Below, one piece after another: positions 43,101 through 49,958 of a stretch of DNA of 52,947 nucleotides (positions within the stretch are counted from its first letter, which is position 1; the number at the start of each line of letters is the position of its first letter). The DNA is taken from contig DKGO01000114.1 in assembly GCA_002453315.1 (NCBI GenBank), positions 1 through 52,947 on the forward strand, written 5' to 3'. Below the pieces are notes generated by a model. The model ran no database searches. It was not told where the DNA came from and saw only the letters and a list, made by a program, of their open reading frames with translations. A program made the position numbers and the translations under genes. The stretch comes from Caryophanales bacterium UBA6768. Its GTDB lineage: Bacteria; Bacillota; Bacilli; Bacillales_D; Amphibacillaceae.

Positions 43101-44101
43101 TGATAATCTGTAATTGTTGCAGTTCCATCATCATTGTCATTTAAACTAAATGAGTCAATGCGTGAGAATTTATGCCCATTAGTGGTGGCATAATCTTTTG
43201 CCGGTGAAGGATCGTGTCCGAAAATGGTTAAGTCACCCGAGTTTGATTGGTTCAAATTAAATGCTCCTGATCCAACAGTTGTGTCTTTGTTTTCAATAAT
43301 GACAGTTTTAAGCGAGTTGTAGAGAAATGCACTATCTCCAATCTCAATCACACTGTTAGGAATTTCTACATTTATAAGTTGGTTATCACTAAATGCACTA
43401 TTTCCTATATTTATTACGTTGTTACCTATCGTTACAGTAGTAAGATTGTTTTGACTAAATGACATCCTATCAATATCTGTTACACTATTTGGGATGGTGA
43501 CCTCTATCAAATTGTTATCCATAAATGCCATCCACTCAATTGTTTTAACACTGTCTGGGATTTCTACACTTTCTAACATGGAATGGCTAAATGCACCGGG
43601 TCCAATCTTTGTTACACTATCTGGTATGGTGACACTTTTGAGTGCTGTATAACTAAACGTCTCACCCTCAATCGTTTTTAAATGTTTCGGAAGCACTACA
43701 TGCTCGAGATGAGGAGTGTTCCGAAACGCATGTATCGCTATTTCTGTTACGCTATCAGGAATTTCTATACTTTTGAGTTGGCTATATTTAAAAGCAGATT
43801 CTCCAATACTTGTTACACTGTCAGGGATGGTTACGCTGGTGAGTGGGTTATTTGTATTTGAAAAAGCCAATCTTCCAATACTTGTAACCGTCTTTCCATC
43901 TAACTTTTTCGGTATTTTAATATCCGTTTCATTCCCTATATACTTCGTGATTTCCACTGTGTCACCGTCAATACTGATTTCGTAGTTATCAACGGTTTTC
44001 CTTTCGGCCTTCGCATCGTTCGTGGAAGAGATAAACATGGCCAACAAGGTAAAGATAATCAGCCAAACCGTGACGATATGCAACTTTTTATTTATAACCA
44101 T
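37190..44101 (-). CDS. Giant BspA-type surface protein (2303 residues) with Ig-like repeat array
   Basis: The signal peptide lies at about 1-32. Three BspA/LRR_5 blocks follow (about 40-310, 312-480 and 487-660). Each opens with a header like NGDGTATITDYQG and an IPxxLxGxxVTxIGxxAF repeat and ends with a GHDPS/YDPS phrase. From about 665 to 2000 comes an array of Ig-like modules of three kinds. One contains APTTW...EYRLNGGSWKTYNNSF, one SPTNKDVTITATG...VEDNAEN, and one HSTKI...YAWTT...YYLHVKA. A beta-rich region (about 2010-2250) with GNVTISLPKKTL resembles Bacillus S-layer-associated proteins. The tail is a membrane helix (about 2275-2295) plus KRQKRH without LPxTG, so it is probably membrane-anchored. 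It would extend far from the cell; adhesion is inferred. Confidence 0.85.
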   Translation of the reverse strand: MVINKKLHIVTVWLIIFTLLAMFISSTNDAKAERKTVDNYEISIDGDTVEITKYIGNETDIKIPKKLDGKTVTSIGRLAFSNTNNPLTSVTIPDSVTSIGESAFKYSQLKSIEIPDSVTEIAIHAFRNTPHLEHVVLPKHLKTIEGETFSYTALKSVTIPDSVTKIGPGAFSHSMLESVEIPDSVKTIEWMAFMDNNLIEVTIPNSVTDIDRMSFSQNNLTTVTIGNNVINIGNSAFSDNQLINVEIPNSVIEIGDSAFLYNSLKTVIIENKDTTVGSGAFNLNQSNSGDLTIFGHDPSPAKDYATTNGHKFSRIDSFSLNDNDDGTATITDYQGTRKNIVIPGTLAGLRITGIGDGAFENKNLTGVTFPDSIKSIDKNAFSGNQLKNITIPESVTRIGNDVFRDNKLTRVDIPSGVTSIGDGAFKNNNLKRVLVLNNNVSFGDRVFDHNQDNSADLILHGYESSTTKIYAKKMNHIFKDLSDDKDYEWSDNGDGTATLTNYNGEDKSLDIPDLVGRLLVTKIGAHAFSQKGLTSAIIPGSVTEIEKNAFYDNNLSSIDIPDSVRTIGTQAFYSNKLSSVDIPNGVGTIMDSAFYKNNLSSVVIPSSVTFIGHVAFNQNQITRVEIRNKDTDISGDPFSVPSSLESLNQILTIYGYDPSTAKNYEEGIRKGERYRNTITFSTDNSSLAFSENGNLVWAPSHSTKVDVSGYDEKKPLQYTWTTSTSMPTSGWSTLSKGETLETPTKTDEYYLHVSGTSTFGSAFNHRSNVFKVDNTNPTIPTIHAPTTWQNSDVAVSITEGSDDHSDVDKTEYRLNGGSWKTYNNSFIIEDNGETKIEARTIDKAGNVGSKATETVKLDKTNPKLSLRADNTSPTNKDVTITATGTDNDSGVKQIKDPHGTWHSKSEIEFTVSSNGTYKFEVEDNAENITTKTIEIDNIDKIKPNISLSENGGGYARNHSTKIIASDKSGIEKIQYAWTTNSNFPSSGLEVVNNNEEINVPTTTGKYYLHVKAIDKAGNKNEFTSKVFKIDVKNPNLVLTIDNELPTNSYVKITATGSDDDSGFKQIREKEGTWINTISMSKTVTENGIYVFEVEDNVGNKTIKSIEINNIDKTNPSEPTIDAPTTWKNDNVTVSITDGTDDHSGVDKTEYRLNGGNWKTYNNSFIIEDNGETKIEARTIDKAGNISPTAVKTAKLDKTNPSLTLSIDIDSPTNKDVTITATGTDNHSGVKRIKDIDGKWHSKSEIEFTVSSNGTYKFEVEDNAENITTKTIEIDNIDTIKPIISLSKNGGDYAKSHSTEIIATDNESGIEKIQYVWTTNSNFPSSGLGEVNNNEKINVPTTTGYHYLHVKAKDKAGNKKEFTSNVFKIDLTKPNLTLTKDDTLPTNADVTITATGSDDDSGVKRIKYANGTWHSKSEIEFTFSSNGTYTFEIEDNVGNNFSKSIEINNIDKVAPGKPSISAPTSWQRDNVSVSITDGEDNESGVDYTQYRLNKGTWKTYNKSFIIKDSGETKIEARSIDRAGNVSPTVSKIVKLDKVVPNFLLSANKTSPTNKDIIITAIGTDSHSGVKRIKDNNGKWHNKTEIKFTVNKNGKYTFVVEDNAGNETEQSITIDNIDKTAPTVSLSKDSGDYALSHSTKITATDNESGIEKVEYAWTTDLSFPTSNFKEIKNYKSISTPNSTGNYFLHVRATDKVGNSKNLTSGEFRIDNNKPSIEILPSQKTWSNEISPKVIVIDNESGVDASNLHYIWSKGTDKPEDKNQDWVNFINGEKITLDKDGKWYLHIRASDKAGNVVYIHSRVFQRDTMAPSKPMIILSEITGKNDWYNKLPNFTIKLGKDEGAGSGVSHVLYRVNGGKWKTYNDPVNIRETGLMVIEAKTVDRAGNASEVSKSTLKIDTEGPIIRLSENGNDSTAESVSTKVTILDNMSGVNLKSLKYMWSANMKKPPTNDNHWVKFNNNEMLNLTNVEGGRYLHILAEDRAGNESYFVSSRFQLGMKGSQTFQETNHHVRENRGKRTETILNEAKGRTINHVNVDKKTVDEAIKDALKSGNNQVRIILGNISAEHADEVTVDIPVNVLEILKKSGKDLSIEVGNVTISLPKKTLQEMNGSKSSLFFRIIPIHDERERKEIISRISTSEELQQYVKGSKVRIVGEAMTIETNYQNHRTIVQFPLDNIDFPTDTTEREVFLEKLAVYIEHSDGENVVEKGTIIYDDEGNPKMLEIEIDKFSTFTLITTESDLEEMDQDPSEVNPKDKSNKETMKEAKSTKEQTSNIIPTSIMWLIVSLLLLGVMVVYFNYKRQKRH
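38900..41790 (-). repeat. Higher-order tandem repeat of about 1014 bp inside the giant gene
   Basis: Equivalent segments recur about 1014 bp (338 codons) apart, for example 40428-40625 and 41442-41639, with a more diverged copy near 39420. Each large unit has the module order A-B-C-B (sugar-binding-like A with GGNWKTYNN, B with TNKDVTITATG, C with YAWTT...LHVKA). Nucleotide similarity is high enough for unequal recombination. Confidence 0.75.
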
Positions 44102-44242
44102 TCTATCTCTCCTTACTTACCTCATTTTGTTCTCTTCATTCATAACATCGCATTTCTTATTGACCAATACCAACGGTTTGCTGCTAGTGGAAACGGCGCT
44201 TCCCCTATTTAATCCGACTTTTTATGGTGCAGAAGTTAAATC

Positions 44243-44725
44243 CTACTTGATCGTGGTTTCATATGCGTTTCCGTCAGAATGATTGACTTTTGCAGTTGAT
44301 GATGGATCGTGACCAATAATTGTTAATCTTGGATTGGAAGGAAATACATTACTAGCAATGATGACAGAATCATTGTGTATATCAGCCTTAGTAAGCATCA
44401 GTATCCCGGAAAATGCTGAATCCTCAATACTTGTATAACTGTCTGGAATATCTATACTTCTTATCAATTGCGAATCTGTAAACGCACCGTCGTTAATTTT
44501 TGTAATTGTAACCGTTAATCCATTTAACTCATTAGGTATTTCAACACTAAAATCCCCACCTATATACTTCGTTATCGTTGCCGCCCCATCTCCATTATCC
44601 TCATATTCATAATCCCCTTCTATTTCCGTTTCCGCACGTATATGATTTAATGAAATGATCATAACAAAAAATAACAAGGAAATAATAATACCTATGTTGA
44701 ACTTACTGTAACTCTTTATTACCAT
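44243..44725 (-). CDS. Short BspA-type leucine-rich-repeat protein
   Basis: 160 residues. A signal peptide (IIISLLFFVMIISLNHIRA) is followed by the same header as its neighbours (GDYEYEDNGDGAATITKYIG), two or three LRR_5 repeats and the closing phrase IIGHDPSSTAK. It equals roughly the first LRR block of the giant protein and ends there, with no repeat array or C-terminal anchor. It may be a secreted single-domain paralogue or the stump of a longer gene; the 140 bases after its stop show no further coding match. It lies upstream of and co-directional with the giant gene and may share its transcript. Confidence 0.7.
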   Translation of the reverse strand: MVIKSYSKFNIGIIISLLFFVMIISLNHIRAETEIEGDYEYEDNGDGAATITKYIGGDFSVEIPNELNGLTVTITKINDGAFTDSQLIRSIDIPDSYTSIEDSAFSGILMLTKADIHNDSVIIASNVFPSNPRLTIIGHDPSSTAKVNHSDGNAYETTIK

Positions 44726-44858
44726 CTTACTTTCACACCTATCTTAGTTATTAAAGTCCCTTTACTTCCCTGTAAAGTTAAATATTAATCGTAATTTATT
44801 TTGATTTTATCTTTCAAACAAAACCTTCTCATTTCAGTGAAGGAAATCCTTACAGAAC

Positions 44859-46034
44859 CTATCCCATCTTCAACATTTTCCGCATCATTTTTCCTTTTAA
44901 TTTTGCTGAAAAATTACCTTTTATGACCAAATCCGACAGTTCAAGGGGTGCCTTTGTCAACAACTCATACCCATCCTTCGTAATCAAAACGGTGTCTGAA
45001 TGTCGATATCCCCCCACTCCTTCAATATAAATTCCTGGTTCAACTGTCACTACCATGTTTTCTTGTAAAATTTCATCACTGCCTTCTGCCAAAAAAGGGG
45101 CTTCATGATTTCCTAAACCAATTCCATGGCCAGTACGGTGTAGAAGATGGGATTTTAGCCCATATTTACCTAAATAGTCGTTTGCCGCTGCATCCACCTC
45201 CGAGGCTTTCACATTGGCACGTAATATTTTCAATGCTTCATTTCGTGCATTCATCATGTGGTGAAATAATTCTTCTTCTGTTTCTGAAGGCTTTTCTAAA
45301 AATAACGTTCGTTCACATTCAGATGCATAGCCATTAATTCGGAAATAAGCCATTGCCACATTCGGTCCTCCCCTTAGAATATCGTCTAACTCGGGAACAC
45401 TGTGTGGCATTGCACTTACAGGTGCTGGCCAAACAGCAGTTAATAGTGAGGTAATTAGTGGCTCAAAGTCTTTTCCCTTAATCAGCTTTGTTTGAATGTT
45501 TCGTGAAAGTGCAAATGGTTCAATGACGCTTGCTCCTTTGTACACAGATTTCATGATTAACGACATTGCATCATCAGCTATTTTTGCACTTTGTCTAATT
45601 TTTTCTATTTCATAAGTACTTTTCACTTTTCGTTGATTCGTAATCATCTCTGATACAACGATTTCTTTTGCCTCCATTTTCATGAAAACATCAGTCGGAA
45701 CATTATGTTCTATCCCAACCCTTTCGAACCGACTCATTGTGTCACGAAATACTTCATACCAATTTTCACTAACAGGCGCAGGATAGTCCCAATAAGTAAT
45801 TACTTTACATGCCAATACACCTTTATCAACATGGGCCTTTTCAAGCTCCGGAACAATCAGGATAGGTTCTTCCCTAGTGACGATGAAAAGGAATGGCCGC
45901 TCTTCTGGCTGATAAGTAATATTTGTCAAATACCAAATATCATCTGTCTCACTGACAACATAAGCATCTAATGAATTTTGTTCCATTTTTTCTTGCAAAG
46001 TCTTTATTCGATTTAATAATGCTCGTCGGATCAT
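44859..46034 (-). CDS. M24-fold (creatinase/aminopeptidase P-like) hydrolase with altered metal site
   Basis: 391 residues. A creatinase N-terminal domain (about 8-140) is followed by a pita-bread M24 domain (about 145-370). Compared with aminopeptidase P, the two Asp ligands are replaced (M in the VAMAYF strand and E in NGYASECERT). The His (TGHGIGLGNHEAP) and first Glu (VEPGIY) are kept, and the last Glu is S (GYRHSDTVL). Loss of three of five ligands points to a metal-free relative such as creatinase or an ectoine-hydrolase-type enzyme rather than a Xaa-Pro peptidase. It is divergent from a LysR gene that probably controls it. The ATG follows AAGGGTG. Confidence 0.78.
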   Translation of the reverse strand: MIRRALLNRIKTLQEKMEQNSLDAYVVSETDDIWYLTNITYQPEERPFLFIVTREEPILIVPELEKAHVDKGVLACKVITYWDYPAPVSENWYEVFRDTMSRFERVGIEHNVPTDVFMKMEAKEIVVSEMITNQRKVKSTYEIEKIRQSAKIADDAMSLIMKSVYKGASVIEPFALSRNIQTKLIKGKDFEPLITSLLTAVWPAPVSAMPHSVPELDDILRGGPNVAMAYFRINGYASECERTLFLEKPSETEEELFHHMMNARNEALKILRANVKASEVDAAANDYLGKYGLKSHLLHRTGHGIGLGNHEAPFLAEGSDEILQENMVVTVEPGIYIEGVGGYRHSDTVLITKDGYELLTKAPLELSDLVIKGNFSAKLKGKMMRKMLKMG

Positions 46035-46161
46035 CCATTCACACCCTTAATTTTCTTTATTTACTGTAGAAAATGCTAACATCATTGACAACTTAACGAT
46101 TAAAAACACCTTACATTTTCATTGATAATAATTTTTAAACCAAAGTTCCCTATTGACTTCA

Positions 46162-46228
46162 TTGTAAGTTATCGGAATAATGAAATATAATACATAAAAG
46201 GTACTAACTTAATACTTAATAGGTATAA
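46162..46228 (+). promoter_or_regulatory. LysR-gene promoter with repeated operator-like block
   Basis: TTGTAA (46162-46167), an 18-base spacer and TATAAT (46186-46191) are followed by AAAAGGTACT and the near-palindrome AATACTTAATAGGTATAA. The sequence is shared with 37031-37097. GGTACT/GGTAT half-site symmetry resembles operators of HxlR-type regulators; that reading is tentative. Confidence 0.6.
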
Positions 46229-46251
46229 TGATGTGGAAAAGAGGAATGATC

Positions 46252-47130
46252 ATGGATTTGAGGCATATTCGTTATTTTTTGGCCCTTGCGGAGGAATTAA
46301 ATTTTAGTCGAGCCGCTGAAAGGTTGTACATTTCACAACCACCGCTCAGTAGACAAATTATGGAGCTTGAAGAGAAGATAGGGGCAAAATTATTTCATCG
46401 AACAAAGCAAGAAGTTGAATTAACGAATGCCGGTAGGGTTTTAATGCACGAGGCATATCAAATTATTGACCAAGTTGAACAAGCGTTCATTAGTACCCGT
46501 CTTTCTTCTACGGGAAAAGTCGGGGAACTAAGAATTGGATTTAGTGGGGCTGTAAACGATATTATTCCCACCCTTAAAAAATATCGTAAGGCTTATCCAC
46601 AAGTGAGGATTACCTTAAAACATTTGACATCAACAGAACAAATTCAAGCATTAAATGAAAGAAAAATAGATATAGGTAATATTTCCGTGCCAACGACCAA
46701 TGAAAAGATCCAAACGATTCCACTGAAAAAATTGTTTTTCAAAGTAGCTTTACCTGAGGGTCACCCTTTAGCATTAAAGAAATCTATCAATCTACGAGAC
46801 TTAGAAAATGAAACGATCATTATTACTTCCAAATCAGCTGGGATTGTATTTTATGAAACAATCATGAACATTTTCGAAACAATAGATTTTAAGCCGAACA
46901 TCGCCATTCAGGCGCACGACCTTCAGACAGTATTAACTTTTGTTAGTTCAGGGGTGGGAATTTCCCTGACTCCATCACCCTTTGTGCCAGTAAAAGGAAT
47001 TGTAATGAGAGAAATTGAGGGAATCAATTTTGCAGTTGAAGGAAGACTTGCATGGAGAACTGACAATCGATCAGAGGTATTAGAAGAATTTCTCGAATTT
47101 TTCAAAGGAATTGATATTGAGAAGTTGTAG
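46252..47130 (+). CDS. LysR-family transcriptional regulator
   Basis: 292 residues. The N-terminal winged HTH is MDLRHIRYFLALAEELNFSRAAERLYISQPPLSRQIMELEEKIG-like, with all expected positions, followed by the linker helix. The periplasmic-binding-type effector domain (about 90-290) contains LRIGFSGAVNDIIPTLKKYR and the hinge block FVSSGVGISLTPS. The closest style is the CatM/BenM/AlsR group that senses small carboxylates. The ATG at 46252 (GAGG 8 bases upstream) is preferred to the frame start at 46228, which lies in the operator block. Its likely target is the divergent M24-fold gene. Confidence 0.85.
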   Translation: MDLRHIRYFLALAEELNFSRAAERLYISQPPLSRQIMELEEKIGAKLFHRTKQEVELTNAGRVLMHEAYQIIDQVEQAFISTRLSSTGKVGELRIGFSGAVNDIIPTLKKYRKAYPQVRITLKHLTSTEQIQALNERKIDIGNISVPTTNEKIQTIPLKKLFFKVALPEGHPLALKKSINLRDLENETIIITSKSAGIVFYETIMNIFETIDFKPNIAIQAHDLQTVLTFVSSGVGISLTPSPFVPVKGIVMREIEGINFAVEGRLAWRTDNRSEVLEEFLEFFKGIDIEKL

Positions 47131-47222
47131 AAAAGAATTAATAGTTTGCCAAGAAGCACAACAATTATAAATATTATAAAATTGACATTAATCCATCCAA
47201 GCCATTTCACTACATACAAATA

Positions 47223-47255
47223 GAGACAGTGAGCGATTCAGCTGTCTCCTTTTTG
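47223..47255. terminator. Terminator between LysR gene and SCP2/transketolase operon
   Basis: GAGACAG (47223-47229) pairs with CTGTCTC (47242-47248), followed on the plus strand by CTTTTTG. It can also work in the minus direction and lies 30 bases beyond the last gene of the operon. Confidence 0.75.
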
Positions 47256-47284
47256 ATATTAATATTTTGTAGGCTACTTGTAGC

Positions 47285-48070
47285 TTAAGTTGCATATTCA
47301 GCAATTGTTAGCATAAAGTCACCGATTTCAGCACCAAATTCCGGCGCTCCTTCCATAATTAATCTACCCTCGGCTGTTGCTTGAAATAAATCATCGGTTT
47401 GGAGCAATATACCTAGGGCACTAGGAATGGTGTCAAATGCCATCGTAAAGAATGGTTTGGAACGTTTGTATTCCCCTCTAGCCGACTTCGATTTCCCAGC
47501 CTTTACCCGAATATATGCACTTAGTTCTGGATGCCCAATCACACGCCATGCATACACTCGATCTGGGCTCCTTTTAGCCCATCTGGATACTTTAGGGTGT
47601 TGCGCCTTGTTCAATTGACTTATACCATTTGATAGAAGGTAGAAATAAAGCTTGACAAGTAATTGCTGATCCTCCTCCTTTTTGGGGGGAGTTTTGGCAC
47701 TTAATAATTTATTCATCGCAAGTAATACTTTTAGGAATGGGATAAACAGCCCTAATTTGTACCACCCTTTAAGCTTGGGTAGTTTTTTACTTTTTCCCGA
47801 AAAGAAGGCATTAAGTGCCGGTATACTCTTAAACTCTAACTCTACGTCCGGATCTTCGGTTACCCCTAATACTACCGTCCATTTTCCATCGTCAATGTCA
47901 TAGTGTGTGCCTACCTTACCACCTTCATGGAGGGCACTTATTTGTATTTTGGCATATTTACCTACAAATCCTCTGTGATAAGCTTCATTACTATCTACGA
48001 TCACTTTTAATAGTGGTAGAGCAGCATTTAAAAAAATACGATTCGCATAGATGTCGTCTTTTGTCATCAT
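47285..48070 (-). CDS. Two-domain SCP2-like (sterol-carrier-fold) protein B, last gene of the operon
   Basis: About 261 residues, soluble, no signal peptide. It appears to hold two SCP2-like alpha/beta units. The first (about 15-115) has YAKIQISALHEGGKVGTHYDIDDGKWTVVLG and a DPDVELEFKSIPALNAFFSGK stretch. The second (about 150-260) has YIRVKAGKSKSARG and the FDTIPSALGILLQTDDLFQATAEGRLIMEG-type end. The same strand/helix order and the G-D-F near the end are seen in the first gene of the operon, so the two are distant paralogues. SCP2 folds bind lipids in a hydrophobic tunnel. The ATG at 48070 immediately follows the stop of the transketolase C gene. Confidence 0.55.
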   Translation of the reverse strand: MMTKDDIYANRIFLNAALPLLKVIVDSNEAYHRGFVGKYAKIQISALHEGGKVGTHYDIDDGKWTVVLGVTEDPDVELEFKSIPALNAFFSGKSKKLPKLKGWYKLGLFIPFLKVLLAMNKLLSAKTPPKKEEDQQLLVKLYFYLLSNGISQLNKAQHPKVSRWAKRSPDRVYAWRVIGHPELSAYIRVKAGKSKSARGEYKRSKPFFTMAFDTIPSALGILLQTDDLFQATAEGRLIMEGAPEFGAEIGDFMLTIAEYAT

Positions 48071-48072
48071 AG

Positions 48073-49083
48073 TTACACCTCGTCGTCCCAATCGTCGTCT
48101 TCCTCAATGTCTTTATCCATAATCTTCGTTACCGTTTCTACAATGCCATTCATATCTGTTCGATAATGGGCCATTAAATCCTCATGGAGACCGATAGGGG
48201 CAAATTCATCAAGGATACCAAGCTTATGGAATCCACATGCTTTACCACTTTCAGCTATAACATCCGCTACTGCGGTACCGAGTCCCCCGACCACATTATG
48301 ATCTTCGACAGTGACTATCCGGCGTGTTTCATGAACCGCTTTTAATACAGACTCACGGTCTATCGGTTTAATCGTATGCATGTTTAACACACGAACTTTA
48401 AGCCCATGTGTTTCATCAAGAACCTTTGCCGCTTCTACTGCCTGGAAAACACAAGAACCAGTAGCAATTACTGTGATGTCGGTTCCATCGACTAGTTGAA
48501 TCGCTTTTCCAATCTCAAAACCATAATCATCACTATCATATAATCGCATATCAAAACCACGATTGATGCGAATGTATACAGGTCCGGGAGTTTCGTATGC
48601 CGCCACAATAGCATTGGCTGTTTCAATCCCATCTGCAGGTGTAATCACCTTCAAATTAGGAATAGCACGCATAATCGCTAGATCCTCAGTGGCATGATGG
48701 GTTGATCCTGCTTGACCAAAAGATAGTCCAGCATGTGTCGCAATAATTTTCACATTTAAATTTTCATAACAAATATCAGTCCGTACTTGTTCCAAAGCCC
48801 GTGTCGAACAAAAAATTGAAAATGTAGAAACAAAGGGTACTAAACCAGATCTAGCCATACCAGATGCCGTCCCGAAGAGATTTTGTTCTGCAATTCCCAT
48901 ATTAAAAAAGCGCTCGGGATATTTCTCGCCAAATAAACCTATCTTAGTTGATTTGGCAAGATCTGCTGATAAACCAACAATTTCTGGATGTTTCTCCCCA
49001 AGTTCACTCAATACTTGCCCATAAATTTCCGTAGTCGATAACTTCGTCGTTTCCGTTACAGTATATGAAAGTCCACCCGCCAT
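48073..49083 (-). CDS. Transketolase C-terminal subunit (split transketolase)
   Basis: 336 residues: the pyrimidine-binding domain plus the C-terminal domain of a thiamine-diphosphate transketolase. GLSADLAKSTKIGLFGEKYPERFFNMGIAEQNL holds the conserved glutamate that activates the cofactor. THAGLSFGQAGSTHHATEDLAIMR and ITPADG are further family blocks. The C-terminal half starts near GKAIQLVDG. It ends in an unusual acidic tail, IEEDDDWDDEV. It must pair with the N subunit encoded just upstream (3 bases between stop and start; AAGGGGG before the ATG). Split transketolases of this kind usually sit in specialised pathways rather than the pentose phosphate route. Confidence 0.85.
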   Translation of the reverse strand: MAGGLSYTVTETTKLSTTEIYGQVLSELGEKHPEIVGLSADLAKSTKIGLFGEKYPERFFNMGIAEQNLFGTASGMARSGLVPFVSTFSIFCSTRALEQVRTDICYENLNVKIIATHAGLSFGQAGSTHHATEDLAIMRAIPNLKVITPADGIETANAIVAAYETPGPVYIRINRGFDMRLYDSDDYGFEIGKAIQLVDGTDITVIATGSCVFQAVEAAKVLDETHGLKVRVLNMHTIKPIDRESVLKAVHETRRIVTVEDHNVVGGLGTAVADVIAESGKACGFHKLGILDEFAPIGLHEDLMAHYRTDMNGIVETVTKIMDKDIEEDDDWDDEV

Positions 49084-49086
49084 GTT

Positions 49087-49941
49087 TTATACCCCCTTTA
49101 TTCGTTGTTCATAAGAATTTTTCAAACGATCCATTGCTTGTCGATGTAACTCGGAATCGAGAGCACCATAATGCCATAGATGACTACCCTCTAAGAAATC
49201 AACACCACTTCCCTTGATTGTGTTGGCAATAATAACTACAGGATTAGACGACGATGTGTTAGCATAATCAATTGCCTCCGCTAATTCAGTAAAATTATGC
49301 CCATCCACTTCAAGAACGTGAAAACCAAAACTTCGCCATTTATCTGCAAAGGGTTCAACACCCATCACATCTTCTGTTGCCCCATCAATCATATAATGAT
49401 TTCGATCAACAATTGTAATAAGATTATTAGCATTGTAATGGGTCGTTGCCATTGCCGCCTCCCAAACCGACCCTTCATTACATTCTCCATCACCAAGTAA
49501 GCAGTAAGTTTTATAGGTTTTATTACGTACCCTTGCTGCCAGTGCAATGCCCAAGGCAATTGATAAACCATGACCAAGAGATCCAGTCGAAGCATCCACC
49601 CCTGGTACCTTGTTGCCATCTAAATGCATACCCAAATTTGAAAAAGAATGATTATACTCTTTCAACCACTCCTTATCAAAATAACCTTTATCAGCAAGTA
49701 CTGGAGCAAAGCCAACACCTATATGTCCCTTACTGAGAATAAATCGATCACGATCATCCCAAGTTGGATTGCTAGGATCTATTGTTAAAAATTTATGATA
49801 TAAAATAGTTAATATATCCATTGAACTTAATGCACCACCAAGATGCCCACTGCCCGCCCATACAGTAGTGTCAACACATAATTTCCTTAAGTTATATGCT
49901 TTTGTTTCTAAGGCAAGTAATTCCTCTTTCACTATTGCCAT
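49087..49941 (-). CDS. Transketolase N-terminal subunit (split transketolase)
   Basis: 284 residues: the diphosphate-binding half of transketolase. It contains GSGHLGGALSSMDILTILYH, SKGHIGVGFAPVLADKGYF, the cofactor motif GDGECNEGSVWEAAMATTHYNANNLITIVDRN (GDG...N) and FTELAEAIDYA. The ATG at 49941 has GGGAGAGG 6 bases upstream; the frame start at 49962 overlaps the aminotransferase stop. Together with the C subunit it should transfer a two-carbon ketol unit from a ketose to an aldehyde acceptor. The acceptor is unknown and is the key question for this operon. Confidence 0.87.
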   Translation of the reverse strand: MAIVKEELLALETKAYNLRKLCVDTTVWAGSGHLGGALSSMDILTILYHKFLTIDPSNPTWDDRDRFILSKGHIGVGFAPVLADKGYFDKEWLKEYNHSFSNLGMHLDGNKVPGVDASTGSLGHGLSIALGIALAARVRNKTYKTYCLLGDGECNEGSVWEAAMATTHYNANNLITIVDRNHYMIDGATEDVMGVEPFADKWRSFGFHVLEVDGHNFTELAEAIDYANTSSSNPVVIIANTIKGSGVDFLEGSHLWHYGALDSELHRQAMDRLKNSYEQRIKGV

Positions 49942-49958
49942 GTTGTTCCTCTCCCTTC

